From the NCBI GenBank assembly GCA_002314195.1, contig DCCQ01000140.1, positions 1 to 27,491 on the forward strand: a stretch of DNA of 27,491 nucleotides, given 5' to 3'. Position 1 is the stretch's first letter. Each line of letters begins with the position of its first letter. A program made the position numbers and the translations under genes. Shown here piece by piece: positions 16,333-25,100 of this stretch. The notes below the pieces were generated by a model. It had not been told where the DNA came from. It did not search any database and saw only the letters and a program-made list of their open reading frames with translations. The stretch comes from Bacteroidales bacterium UBA1077. Its GTDB lineage: Bacteria > Bacteroidota > Bacteroidia > Bacteroidales > UBA932.

Positions 16333-17465
16333 AAAAGACAAGATTCGGAATAGTCGGGACAGGCCGCATCAGCGACTGGGTTCTCAAAGGTGCGGTGTTG
16401 GATCCGCGCTTCGAAGCTTCGGCGGTTTGTTCACGTTCGCAAGAGAAAGGAAAGGCATTCGCACAGGCGCACGGAATAGGCAAGGTTTACACAGACATCG
16501 AAAAGATGGCCTCCGATCCAGACATCGACGCAATCTACATCGGCACGCCCAACAGCACTCACCATGACCTTGCGATTCTCTGCATGAACCACGGAAAACA
16601 TGTGCTGTGCGAGAAGCCGATGGCATCCAACGCAAAGAAAGTCAGAGAGATGATTGAAGCGGCGAAAGCCAATGGAGTGCTACTTATGGAAGCTATGATC
16701 TCCACACTGTGTCCTAATTTCGTGGCCGCAAGGGAGCGACTGGCCGAGATGGGAACCGTGCGTCACTACTTCGCATCGTTCTGCCAATACTCATCCAAAT
16801 ACGATCTGGTCAAAAGGATCATAGCGGGCGAGGATGATTCGGCCGTGCCGAGTTCCTTCAATCCAGATTGTTGCGGCGGGGCTTTGATGGACATAGGAAT
16901 ATACCCGATCTATCCGATGGCGGCATTGTTCGGTCGCCCCAAAGGGATCAAGGCCAACGTCACGACCTGCGAGGTGCCGGTTGACACCAGGCGCTTCGGC
17001 ACTTCGGCAAGCTCAGTGACCGAAGCGGATGCTGAGCCTGTCGAAGCATCCGACCGAAAGGGCTGGAAACGAATTGACCTTCAAGGAAGCGTGATCTTTG
17101 AATATGAAGGGATGAGTGCCACGATATTATATTCAAAGATAGCGGACTCGCACCTTTGCACGGAGATTTCCAGTGACGGCGGAGTCATTTCGCTGGATCA
17201 GATCCACATTTGCCGCCACGCAGAGATGACAAGACGCGGAGTTCCTACTTCAGGAAGAGCCTCAGGCCCGCAGGCAGAGGACATTTCCGTTCCTGTTGAC
17301 GCCGACGAGTACCTCTGCGAGTTCAGAGAGTTTATCAATGTACTGGAATCAGGACACATAGAATCATCCGTCAACAGCCTGGAGACATCACTCATCACCT
17401 CCGAGATCCTCGATGAGATCCGCCATCAGGCAGGAGTGGCATTTCCTTACGACCAACAAGTTTAG
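16329..17465 (+). CDS. Gfo/Idh/MocA-family oxidoreductase with an in-frame palindromic-repeat insertion
   Basis: A 378-residue NAD(P)-dependent oxidoreductase. The N-terminal Rossmann fold starts GIVGTGRISDW (8-18), and the family signature IYIGTPNSTHHDLA is followed by GKHVLCEKPMASN (about 92-104), whose EKP lysine is the conserved catalytic or cofactor-site residue. The C-terminal alpha/beta domain contains GGALMDIGIYPIYPMAALFG, with the DIGxYP motif. Members oxidise or reduce sugars, inositols or related cyclic alcohols; the substrate cannot be assigned. Residues about 222-243 (SASSVTEADAEPVEAS in the middle) match no family element and are encoded by a palindromic DNA repeat. The reading frame is intact across it. 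It overlaps the upstream gene by 4 bp and shares 4 bp at its stop codon with the convergent AAA gene. Confidence 0.93.
   Translation: MKKTRFGIVGTGRISDWVLKGAVLDPRFEASAVCSRSQEKGKAFAQAHGIGKVYTDIEKMASDPDIDAIYIGTPNSTHHDLAILCMNHGKHVLCEKPMASNAKKVREMIEAAKANGVLLMEAMISTLCPNFVAARERLAEMGTVRHYFASFCQYSSKYDLVKRIIAGEDDSAVPSSFNPDCCGGALMDIGIYPIYPMAALFGRPKGIKANVTTCEVPVDTRRFGTSASSVTEADAEPVEASDRKGWKRIDLQGSVIFEYEGMSATILYSKIADSHLCTEISSDGGVISLDQIHICRHAEMTRRGVPTSGRASGPQAEDISVPVDADEYLCEFREFINVLESGHIESSVNSLETSLITSEILDEIRHQAGVAFPYDQQV
16993..17051 (+). repeat. Palindromic repeat element inserted in-frame in the oxidoreductase gene
   Basis: CTTCGGCAAGCTCAG (17002-17016) and CTGAGCCTGTCGAAG (17032-17046) are inverted repeats matching at 13 of 15 positions. 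Two further nested pairs occur: GCTTCGG (16993-16999) with CCGAAGC (17020-17026), and GGATGC (17027-17032) with GCATCC (17046-17051). The first arm and its flank (17001-17022) match 26659-26680, in an intergenic region, at 19 of 22 positions. It is a REP-like sequence translated as about 20 residues. The similarity to protein-coding palindromic elements known from Rickettsia is one of principle, not of sequence. Confidence 0.75.
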
Positions 17466-18286
17466 AAACCGATTTTACGAACCGGTTTCTCTGACGAGAT
17501 TCTCTCATCGTCACAGTACGACCGGATATCCAGGAAAGACGGCTCCTCTCCGGTAAGGATGGACTGTACTGTTCTCTTGCGGCAGATGTTCTCGATCTGT
17601 CCACCGGACAGGTCGTAGTTTTCTGACAGGGAAAGCGCCTCATCGGCAGACAATTCCGGAATCATAGAGGCCCAGATCTTCGCTCTGGATTCTTTCGACG
17701 GCCTTCCAAACTTGATCTTGTAAAGGAACCGTCTTTCGAACGCCTTGTCCAGATTGTCGGTAAGATTGGTGGTGGCGATAAGGATTCCGTCCAGATTCTC
17801 CATTTCTTGAAGGATGATGTTCTGGATGCTGTTCTCCATCTTGTCCACGGCACTTGTCGCCCCTTCCTTCCTGACCCCGAAAACCGCATCAGCCTCGTTG
17901 AACAGCAGGATCGGAGCGACATCCGAACTGTTCACCAACTCACGGTAGCTGTCGAAAAGGTTCTTGATGTTCTTCTCGCTCTCGCCCACGAAGCAATCCT
18001 TGATCTTCGTGACATCGACAGAGACGATCATCCTCCCGGTCTCTCTGGCGAGCTGGTAGACAGTCTCCGTTTTTCCGGTCCCCGGGGAGCCATAGAACAG
18101 GCAAGTGAACCCAGTACGCATTCCCTTGTCAGCCAATGCCTTTCTGACTTGCGTATACCGTTCCTCGGACAGAATTCCTCTCAAAGTTCCCACCTTACGG
18201 CCCACTTCCTCACCATAGAATAGTTTCTTCTCTTTAATCGTCTTGAAATCAATCGTTCCTGCCACAGTCTTCTGCGTTTTCCTCAA
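17462..18286 (-). CDS. AAA-family ATPase, C-terminal ATPase portion
   Basis: A 274-residue AAA module. Walker A GSPGTGKT is at 66-73, a pore-loop-like FVGESEKNIKNLF near 99-111, Walker B ILLFNEAD at 126-133 with Asn in place of the usual Asp, sensor 1 ATTNLT at 171-176 and arginine-finger-like FERRF at 184-188. Several residues recall Clp/FtsH-type AAA proteins. The start is a TTG at 18286 overlapping the stop of the preceding ORF (TTGA). The first ATG in frame is codon 56, close to Walker A, so it would remove the upstream linker. I infer that this and the preceding ORF were one protein of about 560 residues. It would remodel proteins or complexes using ATP; the target is unknown. Confidence 0.85.
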   Translation of the reverse strand: MRKTQKTVAGTIDFKTIKEKKLFYGEEVGRKVGTLRGILSEERYTQVRKALADKGMRTGFTCLFYGSPGTGKTETVYQLARETGRMIVSVDVTKIKDCFVGESEKNIKNLFDSYRELVNSSDVAPILLFNEADAVFGVRKEGATSAVDKMENSIQNIILQEMENLDGILIATTNLTDNLDKAFERRFLYKIKFGRPSKESRAKIWASMIPELSADEALSLSENYDLSGGQIENICRKRTVQSILTGEEPSFLDIRSYCDDERISSEKPVRKIGF

Positions 18287-19137
18287 ACCCCCGCATCTTT
18301 GAATATCTCTTCCTTGACCGAGTCCTTGATCTTGAAGAAATCCTTGGATTTGATCCCGTTCTCTGAGGAATATTCAATCAGGCCTTTCTCCTGAAGTTCC
18401 AGATCCTCTCTGGAATATCTCGCCTTCAGCACATCCAGATCACCCTCGTGATCCTCTCCGAAAATATCCTCGAGATCGTGCCATCCGACCATATCGTCCT
18501 CCTCGCTGAAATACCTGTAGCACAGAGCGTAAAAGACGACGCGTTCACTGTTCGGGAGGTATTTATCGCCATCCAGAACACCGTACTTTCTGATCGCTGA
18601 CGCGACTGATGTTTCAGGATTGTCCTGAACCAAGGCATCCAGTTCCCTGAGCATAGGCTCATATTCAAGTTCGTTGGACTCACGGAGTTTGAAAAGTTGC
18701 TTGAAGCGTCTCAGGACACCCACAGCCGTGTACCATTCCGTGCCCGGCTTGCGATAAATGCTGTCTTGGGTGATCGTCTTGACGACATCGTCCGGAACCC
18801 TGATGCTGTTACGATCCGCCTTGAGCCTGATAAGCCACCTGTCAGCCAGAACCTTAAGGTCATCGCTGTACTGGAGGAACTCAAGGTAGCTTAACCCCAT
18901 GAACTCCGCCAATTCACTTTGATCCAGCCTGTACGACGATGATTTCTCCATTATGGCTGAGAACAAGAGAGCTTGGGCAGCCGTAAGCTCAAGCCTCTTC
19001 ATCAGATAGCGGATGTCCGTCATCGCCAATCTTATCCTGTCCTCCGTCAAAGACAAGTTCTCGTCACCGTCACTTCCCTTGACCTTAAGGGTGGTGATCA
19101 CAGAATTCATAGCTTGAATCAAAGTCTTGTGTCTCAT
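18283..19137 (-). CDS. N-terminal portion of the AAA ATPase, helical adaptor region
   Basis: A 284-residue helical protein with no catalytic motif. Residues about 35-60 (IRYLMKRLELTAAQALLFSA) start a winged-helix-like region (LDQSELAEFMGLSYLEFLQY). A second helical block around 130-210 leads to YFSEEDDMVGWHDLEDIF. I know of Bacteroidota AAA proteins in which such a region precedes the ATPase on one chain, but I cannot verify this here. The ORF ends KEEIFKDAGV and stops within GCGGGGGTTTGAGG, where the ATPase ORF begins one frame over. One extra G in the five-G run (18288-18292) would join them. I chose the ATG at 19137 because a -7 box (19164-19171) lies just upstream of it; the longer frame to 19245 would run through the promoter and terminator region. 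Confidence 0.75.
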   Translation of the reverse strand: MRHKTLIQAMNSVITTLKVKGSDGDENLSLTEDRIRLAMTDIRYLMKRLELTAAQALLFSAIMEKSSSYRLDQSELAEFMGLSYLEFLQYSDDLKVLADRWLIRLKADRNSIRVPDDVVKTITQDSIYRKPGTEWYTAVGVLRRFKQLFKLRESNELEYEPMLRELDALVQDNPETSVASAIRKYGVLDGDKYLPNSERVVFYALCYRYFSEEDDMVGWHDLEDIFGEDHEGDLDVLKARYSREDLELQEKGLIEYSSENGIKSKDFFKIKDSVKEEIFKDAGV

Positions 19138-19163
19138 AATCCGTAATATCTTTTTCAACAGTG

Positions 19164-19171
19164 CAAAGATA
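19164..19171 (-). promoter_or_regulatory. Candidate -7 box for the AAA ATPase genes
   Basis: The minus strand reads TATCTTTG, identical to two other -7 boxes in this window and 27 bp before the ATG at 19137. TTTG occurs upstream (19186-19189) but with only 14 bp spacing. That position belongs to a palindrome (19181-19199), which may replace a normal -33 element with an activator site. Confidence 0.5.
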
Positions 19172-19180
19172 TCGCGACAC

Positions 19181-19199
19181 ACTGCCAAAATACGGCAGT
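19181..19199. repeat. Operator-like palindrome upstream of the AAA genes
   Basis: ACTGCC (19181-19186) and GGCAGT (19194-19199) are exact reverse complements around a 7-nt AT-rich centre. It begins 10 bp upstream of the -7 box, where an activator or repressor would contact RNA polymerase. A second palindrome, CTGAATATTCAG (19206-19217, 12 bp and perfect), lies 7 bp further upstream. The dyads are seen; regulator binding is inferred. Confidence 0.45.
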
Positions 19200-19223
19200 T
19201 TATTTCTGAATATTCAGGAATAT

Positions 19224-19256
19224 GAAAAACCGGCCTGGCGGTCAAGTCAGGCCGGT
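19224..19256 (-). terminator. Intrinsic terminator of the SusC-SusD-lipoprotein operon
   Basis: On the minus strand a 9-bp perfect GC-rich stem (ACCGGCCTG 19229-19237 pairing with CAGGCCGGT 19248-19256) with a 10-nt loop is followed by TTTTTC. It lies 23 bp after the lipoprotein stop. This is the classical arrangement and isolates the operon from the AAA genes downstream. Confidence 0.88.
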
Positions 19257-19278
19257 CAATAAATATACCTAAGATTTT

Positions 19279-20169
19279 CTATTCAGAGAGTTTGAACACG
19301 TCGAATGTTCCGGCCGTGCCATATACAACCTTTCCGGTGGCAGGGTCAACCGCTGCTGTGTCAGAGAGATAGAAAGCCTTCTTGGCCGGATCGTAGTAAG
19401 GCTGTGTCAGGCCGGCGTTCTTGTACCAGTCATCAACATAGCTCATCCAGACAGCGCTTCCCTCCTTATGGTTAGGGCCACCGAACATACAGGCGAGGAC
19501 ACCACGGTCGGCGATATTCCACTTGATCTTGTCACTGCTTCCAGTCGTACCCATATACTGAAGAGGCACATAGACTTTGTTGGTCTCGGTGTTCCAATAG
19601 AAATAGTAGTTCTGGACATCGTAACCGGCACCGGTGTCGTGTCCCCAGCAGTCAGGGAGGTAGCACTGAAGAACACTCTTGGCATAGTCACGGGCGTACA
19701 TAGCCTTGTCCTCCTGCTCGCCCCACCAGCCTTCCTCGATGGTTCCTTTTCCATATTCATAATAGGAAGTAGGATACTCGATCGTGGCGACGGCCTTGCC
19801 GTAACCGAAAAGGGATGTGTAGTCAGAGATTGTGAGATTCAACTCGTACACCTCATTGAAAGAAAGCTGTGACTTGTCGTACGTTACCACAAGGTTGCCA
19901 ACCCTATCACCGTCCTTGATGGTCACAGTGGAAGGGACATTAAAGACGGAAGATCCCGTGGCGGATACATTCACGCTTAAATCACCGTCAGTGCCAAGGC
20001 GGACCACCGGAATCTCGATCTCAGGATTTGAGGTCACGTTGAATGAGAACGCTTCCTGGAAGAAATAGCCTTCGGTGCTTGAGCCGGACGTGTTGTCATC
20101 CTTCTTGCAGGCCGAGCAAAGAACGGCAAGAGCGGCAAGGGATGCGAATATTGTTTTTACTGATTTCAT
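19279..20169 (-). CDS. Surface lipoprotein of a Sus-type operon
   Basis: A 296-residue lipoprotein. The signal peptide ends LCSAC with Cys21 as the lipidation site. It is followed by KKDDN, a charged segment consistent with export to the outer face of the outer membrane. Residues about 38-132 look like a Calx-beta/DUF1735-type Ig domain (VFNVPSTVTIKDGDRVGNLV, then LSFNEVYELNLTISD). The C-terminal 160 residues are rich in aromatic residues (YYFYWNTETNKVYVP, WMSYVDDWYKNAGL) and I do not recognise them. The true start is the ATG at 20169; the longer open frame upstream overlaps the SusD gene in another frame. It is third in the operon, 40 bp after SusD, the position where SusE/SusF-like surface glycan-binding proteins usually lie, so ligand binding at the surface is likely. 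Confidence 0.82.
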   Translation of the reverse strand: MKSVKTIFASLAALAVLCSACKKDDNTSGSSTEGYFFQEAFSFNVTSNPEIEIPVVRLGTDGDLSVNVSATGSSVFNVPSTVTIKDGDRVGNLVVTYDKSQLSFNEVYELNLTISDYTSLFGYGKAVATIEYPTSYYEYGKGTIEEGWWGEQEDKAMYARDYAKSVLQCYLPDCWGHDTGAGYDVQNYYFYWNTETNKVYVPLQYMGTTGSSDKIKWNIADRGVLACMFGGPNHKEGSAVWMSYVDDWYKNAGLTQPYYDPAKKAFYLSDTAAVDPATGKVVYGTAGTFDVFKLSE

Positions 20170-20209
20170 TGTAATCTGGATTTGTGGGTTCCAAAAACGG
20201 AACGTGACA

Positions 20210-22114
20210 TTATTCAAACTTTTCAGTGTCGAAGAACTTGTGGCCCTCAACATCGATAGCCTCACCATAGTGGCTCGCGATCTCATCATTAGTGCGAAGA
20301 GCGGTCGTGTAGGTGCTGTAAGTCGTGTAAGGATTGTTGAAATCGTAAACCGCCCTGTTACCGTTAAGCTCGGCATTGTTGAAACCTGGAGTCCAGCCTG
20401 GGTGGATCCTGTTCATGTCTATCGCATGGGCGGCCCTTTCAACGCTCGCACCTGGATACCAGCGATGGCATCCGGTCTCAAGACGCTTGTTGTCGAAGTA
20501 GTTGATGCCTTCGCCCCAGAACTCGATGCCTTTCTGGAACATAAGCTCCTCATAAACATCTTTCTTAGCGGTGGCCGTGCAGGTGTAGGTACTGTTACGG
20601 GTCTTGATGAGGCCTTCAAGGGTAGCCTTTGCGGCTGCCACACCAGTGGTGTTCAACTCGGCCTCAGCCTTGATGAAGTACATCTCCTCCACACGCATGA
20701 TCGGGAAGTCTGTCGCTCCACCGACCTCGTAAGTGTTGTAGTTACCCTCGTTAGGACGGAACTTAAGATTGACATAGAGCCAAGGCCATGCCTTGAATCC
20801 GTAGCTTGTGTTGATGCGGGAACGGACCCAAGCGGCTGAATAGCTGAACTGATACTTTCCAGGATCATCGCTCCAGTCGGCCATCTCGGTGCTCTTGTTG
20901 TTTCCCGCTGTAGCCCACTTGTTGTTGATCAGATTACCGGCGGCATCCTTTTCGATAAGGTACTCAGCACCTGGCTTCTGGTTCTTTGACTCATAGAAGA
21001 ACTCCGGGCCAAGCCAGGACTTCTTACGCCAGTCGTTGTCGGAGAGTCTGTCATAGGCGGCACGGTCAAGAGCACGGCCCACGCGCCATCCATAGACTGA
21101 GAATGTGGTCTCGGTACCCATTATCATAGCGTACACGAATGAGCCGCTTGAGGCAGCCGAAGTGTTGTTCGGATCAATGTGGGTGGCGAGCATCCATGAG
21201 TTTTGTGAGTTACGGTTGTTGAAACCCGTCTTAGGGTCAGTCCACTGAGCCTCTGTGAGAGGGGTGCAGCCTGACTGGGCGATAGCCTTGTCGGCATATT
21301 CACCGGCCTGCTTCCAGTATTCAGCCTTGGCGGTGTACTTCGCGGCACGCTCGGTACGTGAGGCCAGGTTCGTGTAGGCGCGAGCGAAAAGGCCATAGAC
21401 AACAGCAAGGTCAGGCTCAACCTTATCCTTGCGGGTGTAGCCGGCGAGATATTTCTCAGCCTCGGCAAGGTCAGAGAGGATCAGGTCATAAACCTCGTCA
21501 ACAGTCGCGCGTGGATTGTTGGAGGCCTCCTGGGTTGTGGTCTTGTCTGTCACAATCGGAACTCCAAGGTTGCTGAGGTCGCTCTTAGGATCCACGTAAG
21601 TGTACCTTGAGTCAAGCGGCTTCTTATATTCCATGATCTGAACCAGATCCATATAGTACAACGCTCTATAGGCATAGCATATTCCAAGATCCACAAGCAT
21701 TTCCTCTGTGGCGTTCTCTGTGTTGATCATTCCGATCACATCGTTGACGGTCTTGATGTAGCCGTAATAGAGATAAGTAGGATAGATACCACGGTTTGAA
21801 CCAGAGGCAGAAACATTACCCTGTGTCCACGCACCCATAGTATTGAATCCGTTGTAGCCAGGGCAGACCATCATTGTCGTAGAGTGCTCAAGCTGGACAC
21901 GCATACTTCCGTAAGAGATGGTCTCGATACCTCCATCACTATTCTCGTAGCCAACCATATTGGTGTAGATGGAATTAACCATACCATCGAGGGCGGAGGC
22001 GGACTGTCCGATCTGGTCAGAAGTCACTGACTGTGTCGGAAGCACCTCTTCCATACAAGAAGAGAGGCAAACCAAGGCAGCAGCGACTGAAGTTAACGCT
22101 ATATTGATTTTCAT
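20210..22114 (-). CDS. SusD/RagB-family nutrient-binding lipoprotein
   Basis: A 634-residue SusD homologue. The signal peptide ends in CLSSC with Cys20 as the lipidated residue, then MEEV, an acidic surface-export-type signal. Family features are CYAYRALYYMDLVQIMEYKK near 145, ARAYTNLASRTERAAKYT near 245, and the C-terminal SusD segment FPIMRVEEMYFIKAEAELNT, EGLIKTRN and ELMFQKGIEFWGEGINYFDNK. It is longer than the other complete SusD here because of loop regions in the middle. It begins 13 bp after the stop of its SusC partner (22128-25340) and should form the extracellular lid of that transporter. Substrate unknown. Confidence 0.95.
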   Translation of the reverse strand: MKINIALTSVAAALVCLSSCMEEVLPTQSVTSDQIGQSASALDGMVNSIYTNMVGYENSDGGIETISYGSMRVQLEHSTTMMVCPGYNGFNTMGAWTQGNVSASGSNRGIYPTYLYYGYIKTVNDVIGMINTENATEEMLVDLGICYAYRALYYMDLVQIMEYKKPLDSRYTYVDPKSDLSNLGVPIVTDKTTTQEASNNPRATVDEVYDLILSDLAEAEKYLAGYTRKDKVEPDLAVVYGLFARAYTNLASRTERAAKYTAKAEYWKQAGEYADKAIAQSGCTPLTEAQWTDPKTGFNNRNSQNSWMLATHIDPNNTSAASSGSFVYAMIMGTETTFSVYGWRVGRALDRAAYDRLSDNDWRKKSWLGPEFFYESKNQKPGAEYLIEKDAAGNLINNKWATAGNNKSTEMADWSDDPGKYQFSYSAAWVRSRINTSYGFKAWPWLYVNLKFRPNEGNYNTYEVGGATDFPIMRVEEMYFIKAEAELNTTGVAAAKATLEGLIKTRNSTYTCTATAKKDVYEELMFQKGIEFWGEGINYFDNKRLETGCHRWYPGASVERAAHAIDMNRIHPGWTPGFNNAELNGNRAVYDFNNPYTTYSTYTTALRTNDEIASHYGEAIDVEGHKFFDTEKFE

Positions 22115-22127
22115 ATTGCCTTTGTTA

Positions 22128-25100
22128 TTAGAAAGTTAAGGTGATACCGCCCGACAATGTGCGGATTGGTGAATAAAGCTCGGAGTTGGTGTAGCCACCG
22201 ATGGCATAGCGAGGGTCAAATCCTCTTCGGGCCGAGATGAAGCCAAGGTTCTCTCCTGAGAAGTAAACCCTTACGGAAGACACGTTGAACTTCTGGGTGA
22301 ACCTGGAAGGAAGCGTGTAACCGAAGTTCACATTCTGGAGGCTGAGGTAGCTCGTGCTTGTAAGGAACCTGTCTGAGCGTGGCGACTGGCCGTAGGTGTT
22401 TGAATAACGGAGAGCAGGGACATCAGAATGATTGGTTTCAGTCCAAGCGTTCAGCATATCTTTGTGCCAGGTTGTTCCTGTCTGTCCACCGGAATGCATA
22501 AGAACCTGATAAACATAGTCATAGCCCTTACCTCCAAGCTGGAATGCAGTCTGTACGGAGAAGTCGAAGTTCTTGTACCTGAAGGATGTGGAGAGACCGC
22601 CCTGGAACTTAGGAAGAGCGTCCCCGCAAAGATATTCAGTGGCATCGCTCGCGTTCTTGGTCGTTTCTTTAGTGACCACACCTGTGGCCTCGTCTGTGAC
22701 ATCCTTGTAGAACAGAGCTTCACCCGTCTCTGAATCCACACCGGCATATTTAGGAAGGTACCAGGTGTAGAGGGAAAGCCCCTCGGCCACGAAATACTTG
22801 TACTTTGAGACGAAGGAAGGATCCTCGTTCACGTAGCCGTTGTAGCCCTCGATCTCGGTGGTCTTGATCTCATCCGGCAGGGAGAGAACCTTGTTCTTGA
22901 TGTGCGAGATGTTGAAGTCCACGCCCCAGGAAATGTCCTTTGTCCTGATGATGTCAGCGCTGAGGACAAGCTCAAGACCAGAGTTGCGCATATCACCCAT
23001 ATTCAGGCAATAGCTGGTGTAACCTACCGAAGGTGGTGTACTGAGGGTGAAAAGCATATCGGTGGTCTTGCGGTAGAAGTAGTCGAGGCTACCGCTGAGA
23101 CGGCCTTTCCAAAGGCTGAACTCCAGTCCTGTGTTGATGTTGGTGTTGGTCTCCCAAGTGATGTCCTTGGTTCCCTTCTGGAGCCACTGGTAAGCCACGG
23201 AATTATTGTTGTTCACAATCGTATAGTTGTCGGCGTAGAGGAAGTTTCCAATGTTGTCATTACCCTGACTACCGATGGAAGCCTTGACCTTGAGTTCATC
23301 CACCCAATCTACATCAAAGAAGCTCTCTTTGGAAAGAATCCAGGCGGCTCCGGCTGACCAGAAGTTACCCCAGCGGTAATCCTTGTGGAAGCGTGAGGAT
23401 GCATCGCGACGGAATGACAGCGAGCCAAAGTACTTGTTGTCGTAGCTGTACATTCCACGGAAGAAGTAACCTTCGTTGTTATAGGCGCTTGAATATGAGT
23501 TCGGATCACCGTTCTTGTTCAGCATCTGGGAGAGTTCGGTGGCTCCGTCTATTCCGAAGTTGTAGCCGGAGGCTCCGAGATATTCATAAAGGTAGTTGTA
23601 GTACTCGTGACCGAGCATCACGCTGATGTCGTGAGTGTTGTTTATCACCTTATGGTAATTGAGGAGCTGCTGGGCGTTGTAAGTGAACGTACGATAGGAT
23701 GATTTCGACAGGTAGCCGTTGTTGGAACCGGATGTGTACTTGTCAGTATAAGGGTCCTCCGTGTAAAGACCTCTGCGGTCGTAGTCGTAGGCATTGCCGT
23801 TGATTGTGAGGGTGAGGTCCGGGAAGATCTTGATGTCAGCGTAACCGCTTGCGATGAAGGAGTTTCCAGTGGTCTTGGAAACGCGGTATTTGTTTGCGAA
23901 TATGGCGTTGCCACCGGTGCCGCCGGCGCGGCTGAGGTCGCCCAGCTGGCTGTTGGCGAAGTCATAAACCTGACGGCCCGTGTTGTCGGTCATAATGTTG
24001 CCGTTGGCGTCGCGGATGTAAACCGGATAGATCGGAGCCTGTGTCTTGATGATGCTCCAGATGGTTCCGGTACCGATGGTACCTTCTGATGTCTGGGCAT
24101 ATTCATACTTGGTGTAGTTGAAGTTTCCTCCGATCTTGAGCCACTTCTTGGCCTGATAGTCAGCCTTAAGACGGGCGGTCAGACGGGTTTGTGAGGAACC
24201 TTCCTGAATACCTTCCTGATCGAGATAGCCGAGTGATCCGTAGATGTTCATCTTGTCGGAACGGCCAGACGCACTGAGATTGTACTCCTGACGAAAACCA
24301 GACTGAAGTCCTTCCTTCTCCCAGTCATCAGCCTGGATCCAGTAGGTTTTTCCATTGAAATTGTGGAACGCGCCCTCGACAGCGTCAGGATTCATTTTGC
24401 CTCCCGCAAGGATGAAGTCCTGCCCGGTTGGCACGGTATAAGGTACATAGCCAGGACCGATACCTGAATCGAAAAGGCCGGCGTTGGCCTTATTGTGGGC
24501 GGACTCGGCTGTCGCTCCTTCCTCCTTGATGTAGGTGTTGTAGAGCATATTATAATATGTCTCGAAGAACTCCTGGGCATTGGTGGTCTTATAGTTCCTT
24601 AGTCCTTTCTGGTTCACACCCCACTTGGCGTCAAAGGTGATCTTCGCATCAGAGGAAGTCGCGCGCTTGGTGGTGATCATAATCACACCGTTGGCTCCAC
24701 GGGCTCCGTAAAGGGCATTGGAGGCGGCATCCTTCAGGACAGTCATCGTCTCGATGTCGTTGGTGTTGATAAGGCTGAGGTCTCCGTCGAACGGCATACC
24801 GTCGACAACGATAAGAGGCTCAGTGCCGGATGAGATGGAGCTGACACCACGGATCGTGATGCTCGGTGACGAACCCAACTGTGAAGAAGAGTTGTTGATC
24901 TGAAGACCGGCCACTCGTCCGGCAAGGGCCGACGCGGCGTTGGTCACCTGAACTTTCGCAAGTTCCTCGGATTTCATCGTTCCGGCCGATCCCGTAAAGG
25001 CCTCCTTTTTCATCTGGCCGAACGCTACGACGACCACATCATCAAGAAGTTCAGTGTTTTCTTCAAGAATAATGGTAAGCTGGCTTCTGCCTTCAACATT

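Noticed and set aside
19163..19188. Possible sigma-54 promoter upstream of the AAA genes, suggested by TGGCA and TTGC on the minus strand
   Set aside because: The spacing between the two blocks is far longer than the fixed spacing sigma-54 needs.
20075..20839. 254-codon open frame on the plus strand
   Set aside because: It lies antisense to the SusD and lipoprotein genes, has no family-like motifs and no promoter, and follows from the codon pattern of the real genes.
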